Notes: generated by a model not told the origin, from the letters alone. DNA of 24,943 nucleotides from JALYNX01 sp044867525 (GCA_044867525.1 JBIOVB010000062.1:1-24943); one strand, 5' to 3'. Positions 1 through 8,643 are shown, numbered from the stretch's first letter. A program made the numbers and translations.

Positions 1-1
1 A

Positions 2-385
2 GGCGGTGGTCGTTACGACGGTCTCGCCGAGTCGCTCGGTGGGCGCAGGGCCCCGGGTGTCGGGTTCGCCTTGGGTGTCGACCGGATAATCCTGGCCACG
101 AGCGCCACCCCACCGACTGAGCTCGACTTGTTCCTGATTTCCGAGGTCGGCCCGGCCCCTGCACTCATTACCGCGTCAGCCCTGCGACGAGAAGGGATCC
201 GCACCGACCTCGACACCGAGGGCCGATCGGTGAAGGCCCAGTTCCGGTCGGCGGCCAGGTCAAGGTCGCTGGTGACCGCGGTTCTCAGGGGACCCGACCA
301 ACCCCTCGACGTCAGGGCCGGCGAGGAGAGAGCCGACATCCACCTCGCTGGGCTCGCTGCTTGGGTCAAGGATCGGCTGCCATGA
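2..385 (+). CDS. hisS: Histidine--tRNA ligase, C-terminal part (5' end outside window)
   Basis: Attaches histidine to tRNA-His in the cytoplasm. Only the last 127 codons are present; the frame is open from base 2 and the start lies upstream. The first visible residues, GGGRYDGLAESLGG then PGVGFALGVDRI, match the glycine-rich end of the class II catalytic core (motif 3 region) of HisRS. The remaining ~95 residues fit the C-terminal anticodon-binding domain, with LRREGIRTDLDTEGRSVKAQ matching its usual 'LR..gi.ve.d...rslk.q' pattern. The last part is divergent: where most HisRS have an 'ilG.dE' segment, this protein reads TAVLRGPDQPLDVRAG. HisZ, the ATP-phosphoribosyltransferase regulator, is a less likely alternative because it normally lacks this C-terminal domain. 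The stop overlaps the aspS start (ATGA), so the two genes are probably co-translated. Confidence 0.85.
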   Translation, partial: GGGRYDGLAESLGGRRAPGVGFALGVDRIILATSATPPTELDLFLISEVGPAPALITASALRREGIRTDLDTEGRSVKAQFRSAARSRSLVTAVLRGPDQPLDVRAGEERADIHLAGLAAWVKDRLP

Positions 386-2139
386 GGTCCCGTCACGCGG
401 CCACGATCGGGACCGGTGACATCGGGAGCAAGGTCACCGTCGCCGGCTGGGTGCAGCGGAGGCGCGACCACGGAGGAATCGCCTTCCTCGATATACGAGA
501 CAGCTCCGGCCTGATCCAGGTGGTCGCCGATCCCGAGTCCCATCCCGAGGTTGCTGGGATTCGCATGGAATTCTGCGTATCGGTCACCGGGGAGGTCCGG
601 GCCAGGCCTGAGGGAACCGAGAATCCGGATATGGCCACCGGCACCGTCGAGGTCGGGGTCGAGGAGCTGTCTGTGCTCTCCGCTGCCGATCCCCTGCCCT
701 TCATGATCGACGACCGCACGGAAGTCGACGAGCGGGCCCGCCTCCGCTACCGATATCTGGACCTCCGTCGGCCGCGGATGTCCGCCAACCTGAGAGCCCG
801 GTCTCGTGCCACAGCGGCGATCCGTCGGATCTTGGACGAGATGGGTTTTCTCGAGGTGGAGACCCCAACGCTGGTCAACAGCACTCCCGAGGGGGCGAGG
901 GACATGCTGGTGCCGTCGCGACTCCAACCGGGGGAGTTCTACGCCCTTCCCCAGTCGCCGCAACTCTTCAAGCAACTCCTGATGATCTCTGGCGTGGAGC
1001 GCTACTTCCAGATCGCTCGCTGCTACCGGGACGAGGACTTCCGAGCCGATCGACAGCTCGAATTCACCCAACTCGACCTCGAGGGGTCATTCTGGGGACG
1101 CGACGATGTGCTTGCCGCGATCGAAAATGTTCTGGTGGCGGTTGTCGAGGAGCTGCGCGGGATCACGGTGCCCCGGCCCTTCCTCCGCCTCACCTGGCAG
1201 GAGGCGATGGATCGATTCGGTAGTGACAAGCCGGACCTCCGCATCCAAGCCGAGATCGCCGACTTGTCGCCTGCATTCGGGGCAACCGAGTTTGGGATCT
1301 TCAAATCAGCCCTCAGCGAGGGTGGCACGATTCGAGGGCTCAACGTGGGCGCCCAAGAGTGGTCGCGGGCGCGGGCCGATGTCGTCACCGAGCGAGCCAA
1401 GGAGTTGGGCGCCAAGGGCCTGGTGTGGATGGTCGTCGAGGAAGATGGCTCGCTGCGCTCTCCGGTGTCCAAGTTCATGAGCGACGGCGAGGCTTCGGCG
1501 GTCAAGGAGGCCCTGGGCGCCAGTCCGGCCGACGTTCTCCTTCTGACCGCCGACCGCTGGCGGGTCGCCGTGTCGGTGCTCGGCGGGCTCCGCAACGACC
1601 TGATGCGCCCCGATGGCCACGAAGAGCTCGCCTTCCTCTGGGTGGTCGATTTTCCCCTTTTCGAGGAGAACGAGGACGGCTCGATCACGTTCTCCCATCA
1701 CCCGTTCACCTCGCCGCTCTCCATCGATGAGATGAGAAACCAGCCGCTCCAGGCTCTGTCCAACGCCTACGACGCAGTGCTCAACGGTGTCGAGCTCGGC
1801 TCGGGCTCGGTTCGTATCCATGACCCCGAGTTGCAGCAACAGGTCTTCGAGATCCTGGGGATCGACCCGGTCACGGCGCAGTCACGCTTCGGGTGGTTCT
1901 TGGAGGCGCTGCGTTACGGGACCCCACCTCATGCCGGGTTCGCCTTCGGGGTCGACCGTCTGGTGATGGTCCTCCAGGGCGAGACTTCGATCCGGGAGGT
2001 GATCCCCTTCCCGAAGACCCAAAGCGGCATCGACCCGATGACCGGGGCCCCGACATGGGTGGAGCCCGCCCAACTCGAGGAGCTAGGGGTTGAGTTGTCC
2101 GACGCCGCCCGGGCACGCCAGGACGAGGGGTCGGGCTGA
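382..2139 (+). CDS. aspS: Aspartate--tRNA ligase (probably non-discriminating)
   Basis: Class II synthetase of 585 residues, the usual bacterial length (about 590). The N-terminal OB-fold anticodon-binding domain (about 1-105) contains GWVQRRRDHGGIAFLDIRD. Motif 2 lies around residues 207-232 (RCYRDEDFRADRQLEFTQ), a GAD-type insertion sits in the middle, and motif 3 is at about 519-529 (GFAFGVDRLVM). I chose ATG 382 because it overlaps the hisS stop as ATGA and gives the family-typical N terminus; an in-frame TTG at 361 would add seven residues inside hisS. His30 in RRRDHGG is the residue that goes with relaxed tRNA specificity in Pseudomonas AspRS; E. coli has Leu. The enzyme may therefore also charge tRNA-Asn for GatCAB amidation, as is usual in Actinobacteria. 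That last point is inference. Confidence 0.97.
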   Translation: MRSRHAATIGTGDIGSKVTVAGWVQRRRDHGGIAFLDIRDSSGLIQVVADPESHPEVAGIRMEFCVSVTGEVRARPEGTENPDMATGTVEVGVEELSVLSAADPLPFMIDDRTEVDERARLRYRYLDLRRPRMSANLRARSRATAAIRRILDEMGFLEVETPTLVNSTPEGARDMLVPSRLQPGEFYALPQSPQLFKQLLMISGVERYFQIARCYRDEDFRADRQLEFTQLDLEGSFWGRDDVLAAIENVLVAVVEELRGITVPRPFLRLTWQEAMDRFGSDKPDLRIQAEIADLSPAFGATEFGIFKSALSEGGTIRGLNVGAQEWSRARADVVTERAKELGAKGLVWMVVEEDGSLRSPVSKFMSDGEASAVKEALGASPADVLLLTADRWRVAVSVLGGLRNDLMRPDGHEELAFLWVVDFPLFEENEDGSITFSHHPFTSPLSIDEMRNQPLQALSNAYDAVLNGVELGSGSVRIHDPELQQQVFEILGIDPVTAQSRFGWFLEALRYGTPPHAGFAFGVDRLVMVLQGETSIREVIPFPKTQSGIDPMTGAPTWVEPAQLEELGVELSDAARARQDEGSG

Positions 2140-2168
2140 CCGGCGGGTCGGACATGACCTGTCCCATC

Positions 2169-2174
2169 TACCGT
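2169..2174 (+). promoter_or_regulatory. Possible -10 box before rarA
   Basis: TACCGT fits the actinobacterial TANNNT -10 pattern. Its last T is nine bases before the rarA ATG, which would start transcription about two bases ahead of the gene. No good -35 box is visible, so this is tentative. Confidence 0.25.
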
Positions 2175-2182
2175 CCAAGGCG

Positions 2183-3550
2183 ATGAGCGACCTGTTTGCG
2201 AGCCGGGCCGACGACCTTGCGTCCCGGTCGGCTCCGCTGGCCACCCGGATGCGGCCCCGGACCCTGGACGAAGTCGTGGGTCAGCCCGCCCTGATGGCGC
2301 AGGGAGCAGCGTTCCGGAGGCTCGTCGAGTCCGGCCATCCGGTGTCCATGCTCTTGTGGGGGCCGCCCGGAACCGGCAAGACCACCTTGGCCCGGGTGGT
2401 CGCCTCATATGCCGACGCCGAATTCGAGACACTCTCCGCCACCTCCGCGGGGGTCAAGGACATCCGCGAGGTCTTGGCCCGGGCTCGTGGCCGCCTCGAG
2501 ACCGACGAGCGGCGCACCGTCCTCTTCCTCGACGAGATCCATCGCTTCGCCAAGAACCAGCAGGACGCTCTGCTTCCCGGGGTGGAAGATGGGACCCTGA
2601 CTCTGATCGGGGCCACTACCGAGAATCCCTTCTTCGAGGTCAATTCGCCCCTGATGAGCCGGATGACGCTCTTTCGACTCGAGCCGCTGGGATCGGAGTC
2701 GATCAACGAACTGCTGCAGAGGGCCTTGCAGGACCGGGAGCGGGGTCTGGGGGCGATGGAACTGGCAGCCGAGGACGAGGTGCTCATGGATCTGGCCACC
2801 AGGACCGGCGGTGACGCCCGACAGGCGCTCAACGCCCTCGAGGTGGCAGCCCTGCTCGCCGAAGGGGACAGACGGGTCGAGATCGGCTCCGGCGACGTGG
2901 GCGAGGCATTGCAGCGGCGAATCGTCCGCTATGACAAGACCGGGGACCGTCATTACGACGTGATCTCGGCCTTCATCAAGAGCGTGCGGGGCTCCGACCC
3001 CGACGCATCCCTCTACTGGCTGTTCCTGATGCTGGAGGCGGGCGAGGACCCCGAGTTCATCGCCCGGCGACTGATCATCCTCGCCTCCGAGGACATCGGC
3101 CTCGCCGACAGCCACGCGCTCCCGATCGCGGTCGCCGCCGCCGACGCTCTCGCCTACGTGGGCCTTCCCGAGGCCGAGTACCACCTCAGCCAAGCGACTC
3201 TCTATCTGGCCACCGCCCCCAAGTCGAACTCGGTGGGGCGGGCGATGGCCAGCTCGCGCCAGTTGGTTCAGGACGGACCGGCGCCGAGCGTACCTCCCCA
3301 TCTCCGCTCCACCGGCTACCAGGGTGCGGCGAGCCTGGGGCACGGGGAAGGCTATCTATACGCCCACGACTACCCGGGCGGGGTGGTCGAGCAGCAGTAT
3401 TTCCCCGACGGGGTGCCGGCACGCGCACTGTTCCACCCCGGCGCCGTCGGAGACGAGGCTGAGGTCAGAGCCCGGCTCGATGAGATCGACTCAACCCTGC
3501 ACCGGGAGGGCCGCGCCAAAGGAGACGGTGCAGAGGACGGATCTCGTTAA
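2183..3550 (+). CDS. rarA: Replication-associated recombination protein A (AAA+ ATPase)
   Basis: RarA/MgsA is a clamp-loader-like AAA+ ATPase that acts at stalled replication forks and DNA ends. The 455-residue product has Walker A GPPGTGKTT (60-68), Walker B VLFLDEIH (113-120) followed by RF, and a sensor-1 segment in LIGATTENPFFEVN. The C-terminal tetramerisation (MgsA_C) region runs from about residue 250 and includes RYDKTGDRHYDVISAFIKS and SEDIGLAD. Length is normal for the family (about 440-450). I chose ATG 2183 because it precedes the typical RarA N terminus (MSDLF...MRPRTLDEVVGQ); an upstream in-frame GTG at 2090 would read back into aspS with non-conserved sequence. It lies 43 bases after aspS and 33 bases before alaS, as in several actinobacterial genomes. 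No strong ribosome binding site is visible. Confidence 0.95.
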   Translation: MSDLFASRADDLASRSAPLATRMRPRTLDEVVGQPALMAQGAAFRRLVESGHPVSMLLWGPPGTGKTTLARVVASYADAEFETLSATSAGVKDIREVLARARGRLETDERRTVLFLDEIHRFAKNQQDALLPGVEDGTLTLIGATTENPFFEVNSPLMSRMTLFRLEPLGSESINELLQRALQDRERGLGAMELAAEDEVLMDLATRTGGDARQALNALEVAALLAEGDRRVEIGSGDVGEALQRRIVRYDKTGDRHYDVISAFIKSVRGSDPDASLYWLFLMLEAGEDPEFIARRLIILASEDIGLADSHALPIAVAAADALAYVGLPEAEYHLSQATLYLATAPKSNSVGRAMASSRQLVQDGPAPSVPPHLRSTGYQGAASLGHGEGYLYAHDYPGGVVEQQYFPDGVPARALFHPGAVGDEAEVRARLDEIDSTLHREGRAKGDGAEDGSR

Positions 3551-3583
3551 CCTCGCCTCCCCTCGCCTCAAGCCGGGATCGAC

Positions 3584-6208
3584 ATGGACAGCAACCAGAT
3601 TCGCAACCTGTTCACCTCGTTCTTCGAGGAGCGAGAACACGTCGTTCGGCCTTCGGCGTCCCTGATCCCGATCGACCCCACCCTTCTCCTCACCAACGCG
3701 GGGATGGTCCCTTTCAAGCCGTACTTCCTCGGTGAAGAGCCCGCTCCCTATCCAAGGGCAACCACCGTCCAGAAGGTGGTGCGCACCGTCGACATCGACA
3801 TCATCGGCACCACGCAGCGCCACCTCTCGTTCTTCGAGATGCTGGGCAACTTCAGCTTCGGGGATTACTTCAAGGAGAAGGCGATCCCCTGGTCGTACGA
3901 GTTCGTCACCGAGCGACTCGGACTCGAGCCCGAGCGCCTCTGGTTCACCGTGCACGAGACCGACGACGAGGCGGAGCAGATCTGGATCGACTCTGTTGGC
4001 GCTCCACCGGAGCGGGTACAGCGAGGAGGCAGGGACAACTTCTGGCAGATGGGGGTCCCCGGCCCATGTGGGCCATGCTCGGAGATCTTCTGGGACAAGG
4101 GAGAGGAGTACGGGGAGCCTGGAGGCCCAATCGGCGGCGGGGATGAGCGGTACCTGGAGATCTGGAACCTGGTCTTCATGCAGAACATCCAGGATGAGCC
4201 CTATCACGTGATCGGCGACCTGCCGGCCAAGAACATCGACACCGGGATGGGCCTCGACCGTGTCGCCTCGGTGATGCAGGGAGTGCCGAGTGTCTTCGAG
4301 ATCGACACTACGAAGCACATCCGGGACGTCGCCGCCGGCTACACCGGCCTCACCTACGGCGAGAAGGAGGCCCAGGACGTCTCCCTACGCATCCTGGCCG
4401 ACCATGCTCGATCGGTGACGTTCATGATCGGCGATGGGGTCATCCCCTCCAACGATGGGCGGGGCTACGTGCTGCGTCGCCTGCTGAGGCGTGCCGTGCG
4501 CCATGCCTGGCAGTACGGCGGAGAAGGTCTGGTGTTCCCGACGTTGGTGGCGGCCACGGTGGACGTGATGGGTGACTGGTACACCGAGTTGCGGGAGAAA
4601 CAGGAATTCATCACCCAGGTGGTCACACGTGAAGAGGAACGATTCCGGCGAACTCTGGAGTCGGGCCATCAACTGCTGGACGCCGAGCTCGGCGGCGACA
4701 ATTCCGCCTCGCTCCCCGGCTCCACCGCATTCAAGCTCCACGACACATATGGCTTTCCGATCGAGCTGACCCGGGAGATCGCCGCCGAGCGGGGGATCAC
4801 GGTGGACACCGCGGGTTTCGATACCGAGATGGAAGCGCAGCGGCAGCGGGCTCGGGCCGCGTGGAAGGGTGGGGACGAGCTGGCAGCACTCGACGTCTAT
4901 CGGTCGGTGCTCGACGTGACCGGGCTCACCGAATTCGTCGGCTATGACGTCGAGCTGGCGGAAGGCCAGGTGCTGGCGATCGTGGCCGATGGCGAAGCGA
5001 TCGAGCGGGCGGAAGAGGGGCGGGACGTCGAGGTCTTCCTGAGCAGGACGCCTTTCTACGCAGAGTCCGGGGGCCAGGTCGGGGATACCGGTTGGATCCA
5101 GACCGAAACCGGGACCGCCCGGGTGTCGGACACCAAACACGCATTGCAGGGCCTTCACGGGCATCGGCTCCATGTCGAGTCCGGGTTCATCGCAGTAGGG
5201 CAACTGGCCTCCTCGTCAATCGACTCCCCGCGACGGGAAGCGATCAGAAAGAGCCACACCGGCACTCACGTCCTGCACTGGGGGCTGCGCGACGTGCTCG
5301 GTGATCATGCGCATCAGGCCGGGTCCCTGGTCGAGCCAGGCAGGCTGCGCTTCGACTTCTCCCACTTCGCCCAGGTTCCCCGCCAGGAGCTCGCCGAGGT
5401 CGAGCTGGCAGTCAATCAGAGGCTGATCGACAACTCGCAGGTGAAAACCACAGTCACCTCGAAGGATCAGGCCGAGGAGATGGGCGCCCTGGCATTCTTC
5501 GGCGACAAGTACGGCGACACGGTGCGGGTGGTCCAGGTCGGGGATTTCTCCACCGAGTTCTGCGGCGGCACCCATACCCACACCTCGGCCCAGGTGGGGC
5601 CCTTGCTGATCACCTCCGAGTCGTCGATCGGCTCGAACCTGAGGAGAGTGGAGGCGCTCACCGGTCTTTCCGCCTATCAGCGGATCGCCGAGATCACCGC
5701 GAGCATGGAACGAGTGGGCGACCTCCTCAACACCGGTTATTCCTCTGCCGTGGAGCGAGTCGAGAGCCTGTTGGGAAGAGTCGCCGGCCTGGAACGCGAC
5801 GTCGAGACGTTTCGTAGCCAGCGTCGCGGCGAGCTCGCCGCGGAGATGGCCTCCCAGGCGACTCGCATCGGCGATGCCACTTTGGTGGTCGGCGAGGCCG
5901 ATGACTTGGACAGCGCCTCACTCCGACAGCTGGCGCTTGGGATCAGGGAGCGCACCGGGCCCCGCTCGGCGGTGGTGGTGGGCTCCCGCTCGGGCGGCAA
6001 AGGGTCTCTGGTCGGAGTCCTCACCAGGGACCTGGTCGACGCCGGGATCTCGGCCGCAGACGTCATTTCCGAGGCTGCCCGCGAGCTCGGAGGGGGAGGA
6101 TCCCGCGATCCCGAGTTGGCTCAGGCGGGGGGACAGCACGGGGATCGGCTCTCCGCCGCTCTGGAGCTGGCCCGGGTGGCCGCGGAAAAGGCCCTGGCCT
6201 CCCTGTGA
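3584..6208 (+). CDS. alaS: Alanine--tRNA ligase
   Basis: Charges tRNA-Ala and clears mischarged Ser/Gly-tRNA-Ala. The product has 874 residues, a full-length bacterial AlaRS. The N-terminal class II core includes LTNAGMVPFKPYFLGE and RHLSFFEMLGNFSFGDYFKE (motifs 1-2). The editing domain carries the metal-binding pairs H558-x3-H562 (HTGTH) and C660-x3-H664 (CGGTH). A coiled-coil stretch around 715-760 leads into the C-Ala/DHHA1-like domain (about 765-874), which contains RSGGKGSLVGVLT and ends with a glycine-rich ELGGGGSRDPELAQAGG. ATG 3584 gives the standard N terminus MDSNQIRNLF. The 33-base upstream gap contains two near-identical decamers (CCTCGCCTCC and CCTCGCCTCA). ruvX follows after 73 bases, a conserved actinobacterial order. 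Confidence 0.98.
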   Translation: MDSNQIRNLFTSFFEEREHVVRPSASLIPIDPTLLLTNAGMVPFKPYFLGEEPAPYPRATTVQKVVRTVDIDIIGTTQRHLSFFEMLGNFSFGDYFKEKAIPWSYEFVTERLGLEPERLWFTVHETDDEAEQIWIDSVGAPPERVQRGGRDNFWQMGVPGPCGPCSEIFWDKGEEYGEPGGPIGGGDERYLEIWNLVFMQNIQDEPYHVIGDLPAKNIDTGMGLDRVASVMQGVPSVFEIDTTKHIRDVAAGYTGLTYGEKEAQDVSLRILADHARSVTFMIGDGVIPSNDGRGYVLRRLLRRAVRHAWQYGGEGLVFPTLVAATVDVMGDWYTELREKQEFITQVVTREEERFRRTLESGHQLLDAELGGDNSASLPGSTAFKLHDTYGFPIELTREIAAERGITVDTAGFDTEMEAQRQRARAAWKGGDELAALDVYRSVLDVTGLTEFVGYDVELAEGQVLAIVADGEAIERAEEGRDVEVFLSRTPFYAESGGQVGDTGWIQTETGTARVSDTKHALQGLHGHRLHVESGFIAVGQLASSSIDSPRREAIRKSHTGTHVLHWGLRDVLGDHAHQAGSLVEPGRLRFDFSHFAQVPRQELAEVELAVNQRLIDNSQVKTTVTSKDQAEEMGALAFFGDKYGDTVRVVQVGDFSTEFCGGTHTHTSAQVGPLLITSESSIGSNLRRVEALTGLSAYQRIAEITASMERVGDLLNTGYSSAVERVESLLGRVAGLERDVETFRSQRRGELAAEMASQATRIGDATLVVGEADDLDSASLRQLALGIRERTGPRSAVVVGSRSGGKGSLVGVLTRDLVDAGISAADVISEAARELGGGGSRDPELAQAGGQHGDRLSAALELARVAAEKALASL

Positions 6209-6210
6209 AG

Positions 6211-6246
6211 GTCGCGGCTCTGCCGCCGATCGTCGCGGCTCTGCCG
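6211..6246 (+). repeat. 15-bp direct repeat, period 21, between alaS and ruvX
   Basis: GTCGCGGCTCTGCCG occurs exactly at 6211-6225 and again at 6232-6246. The repeat fills about half of the 73-base gap between alaS and ruvX. I see no inverted symmetry long enough for a terminator. It could be a slippage product or a pair of protein-binding half-sites. Confidence 0.8.
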
Positions 6247-6281
6247 GCTCGGTCGCAGATGACTTTGCCATCTCATAGCCA

Positions 6282-6686
6282 ATGAGCCGGGTACTGGGTG
6301 TCGACTACGGCACAAAGAGGGTGGGCCTGGCGCTCTCCGACGGGCTGGGTCTCACTGCTTCACCTTTGACCGTCGTAGACAGCTCGCTGGCCGTGGCCGA
6401 GGTGACCAGACTCGCTCAAGAGAACGATGTCGGTACCATCGTCATCGGTCTCCCCACGGGTTTGGGCGGGACCGAGGGCTCTGCCGCCGCCGACGCGAGG
6501 AAGCTCGGTGATGAGTTGGCCCTCGCCACCGGGGTCGAAGTCGTGTTTCACGACGAGAGATTCACCTCCAGGATGGCGGAGAGCGCCCTCTTGGAGTCGG
6601 GAATGAAACGCCGGGAACGGAGAAAGACCGTCGACAAGGTGGCTGCGGCCATCATCCTTCAGGACTATTTGGATTCTTTGAGATGA
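6282..6686 (+). CDS. ruvX: RuvX/YqgF-family putative pre-16S rRNA nuclease
   Basis: RNase H-fold protein of the RuvX (YqgF) family, linked to 5' maturation of 16S rRNA in E. coli and originally proposed as a Holliday-junction resolvase. At 134 residues it has normal family length. The first acidic residue is D8 in RVLGVDYGTKRVGLALSD. The middle contains IVIGLPTGLGGTEG, followed by VVFHDERFTSRMAE, and the C terminus has the conserved KTVDKVAAAIILQDYL. ATG 6282 directly precedes the conserved first strand. The TGA stop overlaps the mltG ATG (ATGA), so the two genes are translationally coupled. The order alaS-ruvX-mltG-aroE is also found in mycobacteria. Confidence 0.95.
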   Translation: MSRVLGVDYGTKRVGLALSDGLGLTASPLTVVDSSLAVAEVTRLAQENDVGTIVIGLPTGLGGTEGSAAADARKLGDELALATGVEVVFHDERFTSRMAESALLESGMKRRERRKTVDKVAAAIILQDYLDSLR

Positions 6687-7783
6687 CTTTCGAGCCAGTT
6701 CCCGAGCCTTCTCCATGGTCGCGCGCCGCCAAGGTCGTGGCCGTCGTCGGCCTCGTTGCGGTCGCCGCGGTGGCCATCGTCGGGGGGGCCTCCTACTTGG
6801 GGCGTGTGGTCGGGTCGTCAATTGGCTCAGACGACGAGGCCGGCGGACCGGGCACAGTGGTCCCGGGCCAGGAGGTCACGATCGAGATTCCCGCGGGATC
6901 CAGTGCCGAGGACATCGGCGCGATCCTCGCCGCTCAGGGGGTGGTGCGCTCGGCCCTCGAATTCGAGGTCGCGGTCCGCAACAACGAAGCGGCGGCGCGC
7001 CTCCAAGCAGGCACCTACCCGATGGAGACGCTGATGGACCCTGCGGAGGTGGTGGCGCTGCTGGTGGTGGGGCCGGTGGCGGACGTCTACCGGGTCACGG
7101 TGATCGAGGGTTTGCGGGTTCGTGAGATCCTGACCCGTCTCTCCGAGAGTTCGGGTATCCCGTATGCCGAGTTCGAAGACGCGTTGCTCTCCGGTGACGT
7201 GTCGACCTCGTTGCGAGAGATTCCGGATGAAGCCGGGCTGACCCACTGGGAAGGCCTTCTCTTTCCCGACACGTATGAGTTCGCGACGAGTGCCGAGCCG
7301 ACCGACATCTTGCAAAGACTCTCTTCCACGATGGAGCAGAGGGTCGACAGCATCGACTGGACTGCGGCCGAGGCAGCGGGCATCACTCCCTATGAGGGTC
7401 TGATCATCGCCTCCCTTATCGAGTCGGAGGCAATGCTCGACGAGGAGCGGCCACTGGTCTCGAGCGTGATCCACAACCGTCTGGCCCAGGAGATGAAGCT
7501 CGATATCGACGCCACGGTGCTCTACGCCCTAGGCACCAGGGATCCGGCGGAGTTCGACCGTGAGGTCGACTCCCCGTTCAACACCTATATCGTCGCCGGG
7601 TTGCCCCCAACCCCCATCTCCTCCCCGGGCCGGGCCTCACTCGAGGCTGCTGCCGCCCCCGCTGCGTCCGACTACCTGTTCTATGTCCTCTCCGACCTGG
7701 AAGGCCACCATGCGTTTGCATCCACGCTCGAGGAGCACAACGCCAACGTGGAGCAGGCCAGGGCCGATGGGGTGCTCCCCTGA
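6683..7783 (+). CDS. mltG: Endolytic murein transglycosylase MltG (YceG-like)
   Basis: Membrane-anchored enzyme that cuts nascent peptidoglycan glycan strands and so limits their length. The product has 366 residues. A short cytoplasmic N terminus (1-14) leads into one transmembrane helix (about 16-39, rich in Val and Ala), then an acidic linker, a LysM-like region (about 60-150) and the catalytic YceG domain. Conserved segments are THWEGLLFPDTYEF, ASLIESEA, SPFNTYIVAGLPPTPISSPG and HHAFASTLEEHN. By alignment to the E. coli motif VEKE, E247 in LIESEA is the likely catalytic glutamate. The start overlaps the ruvX stop. aroE follows 30 bases downstream without a clear ribosome binding site. Confidence 0.95.
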   Translation: MTFEPVPEPSPWSRAAKVVAVVGLVAVAAVAIVGGASYLGRVVGSSIGSDDEAGGPGTVVPGQEVTIEIPAGSSAEDIGAILAAQGVVRSALEFEVAVRNNEAAARLQAGTYPMETLMDPAEVVALLVVGPVADVYRVTVIEGLRVREILTRLSESSGIPYAEFEDALLSGDVSTSLREIPDEAGLTHWEGLLFPDTYEFATSAEPTDILQRLSSTMEQRVDSIDWTAAEAAGITPYEGLIIASLIESEAMLDEERPLVSSVIHNRLAQEMKLDIDATVLYALGTRDPAEFDREVDSPFNTYIVAGLPPTPISSPGRASLEAAAAPAASDYLFYVLSDLEGHHAFASTLEEHNANVEQARADGVLP

Positions 7784-7813
7784 GCTGACCTGGGGCTGGC
7801 ACACTCCTCTGCG

Positions 7814-8596
7814 ATGAGGCCTCTCCATTTCGCCCTGCTCGGCGACCCGGTCGCTCACTCCAGATCACCGGCGATGCATACCGCGGCGTTGAGTTTCATG
7901 GGCCTCGAGGGAAGCTACGAGGCTCGCCGAGCCGACGCCCACCTCCTAGCCCGCGCGGTCGACGAGTTGCGGGCGGGAGCGCTCGACGGGATCAACATCA
8001 CCATGCCACTGAAAGCGGAGGCGGCGGCAGCAGCCGACGACCTTCGCCCGCTTGCTGCCGGCGCCGGATCGGTCAACACCATGCGATCGCGCGACGGAAG
8101 GGTCGAGGGTGAGACGACCGATGCGGTCGCCATGAAGTCGATTCTGGCGCGGCCCGAGTTCCAGGTCCCGGCTCCGATCCTCGTCCTCGGAGCCGGTGGG
8201 GCGGCCGCCGCCATCATTCAGGCGATGTCGTCGCGCGAGGTCGCGATTTCGGCACGCGACCCGGAGAGGGCATTCGAGCTGTCCCGGAGGCTGGGGAGGG
8301 AGATGGCGTTCGTGCCTTTCGGATCTCCGCTGGCGGGCGCCTTGGTGGTCAACGCCACCCCGATCGGGATGAATGCCGAAGATCTGGCCCCGGGCCTCAT
8401 CGAAGAAGCAAGTGCTCTCGTCGACCTCGCATACGGGCCTAGGGTTCCGCCCGCCACCGAAAGGGCGAGGGCACATGGGCTCCCGGTGGTGGACGGTGTC
8501 GAATTCCTCGCCCTGCAGGCTGCGGAGTCCTTTTCGTGGTGGACCGGGCTGGGCGCACCCTTGGCAGCCATGCTGGAGGCAGCCAAAAACGGCTAA
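7814..8596 (+). CDS. aroE: Shikimate dehydrogenase, slightly divergent
   Basis: NADPH-dependent reduction of 3-dehydroshikimate to shikimate, the fourth step of the aromatic pathway. The product has 260 residues. The substrate domain has the SxS motif in HSRSPAMHT, catalytic K67 in NITMPLK, SVNT around 86-89, and D103 as the partner acidic residue. The nucleotide-binding loop is GAGGAAAA, and the C terminus has LQAAESFSWWTG, which holds the usual shikimate-contacting Gln. It is odd in that the canonical G-x-NTDG-x-G around D103 reads GETTDAVA: the Asn and Gly are replaced while the Asp is kept. It sits between mltG and the DUF4388 gene. The AroE identity and shikimate role are well supported by the neighbouring aroC-aroK-aroB. 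A quinate/shikimate-like variant is possible but unlikely. Confidence 0.92.
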   Translation: MRPLHFALLGDPVAHSRSPAMHTAALSFMGLEGSYEARRADAHLLARAVDELRAGALDGINITMPLKAEAAAAADDLRPLAAGAGSVNTMRSRDGRVEGETTDAVAMKSILARPEFQVPAPILVLGAGGAAAAIIQAMSSREVAISARDPERAFELSRRLGREMAFVPFGSPLAGALVVNATPIGMNAEDLAPGLIEEASALVDLAYGPRVPPATERARAHGLPVVDGVEFLALQAAESFSWWTGLGAPLAAMLEAAKNG

Positions 8597-8643
8597 AGCG
8601 CAGGGCGGGTATGGCCGAAATCGTTGGCAAGGATTTGTCACCC

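Noticed and set aside
361..381. Upstream TTG start for aspS
   Set aside because: It lies within hisS and adds seven non-conserved residues; ATG 382 matches family N termini and the ATGA coupling pattern.
3551..3570. Tandem decamers CCTCGCCTCC and CCTCGCCTCA before alaS
   Set aside because: Too short and too C-rich to separate from chance; no hairpin or promoter element associated.
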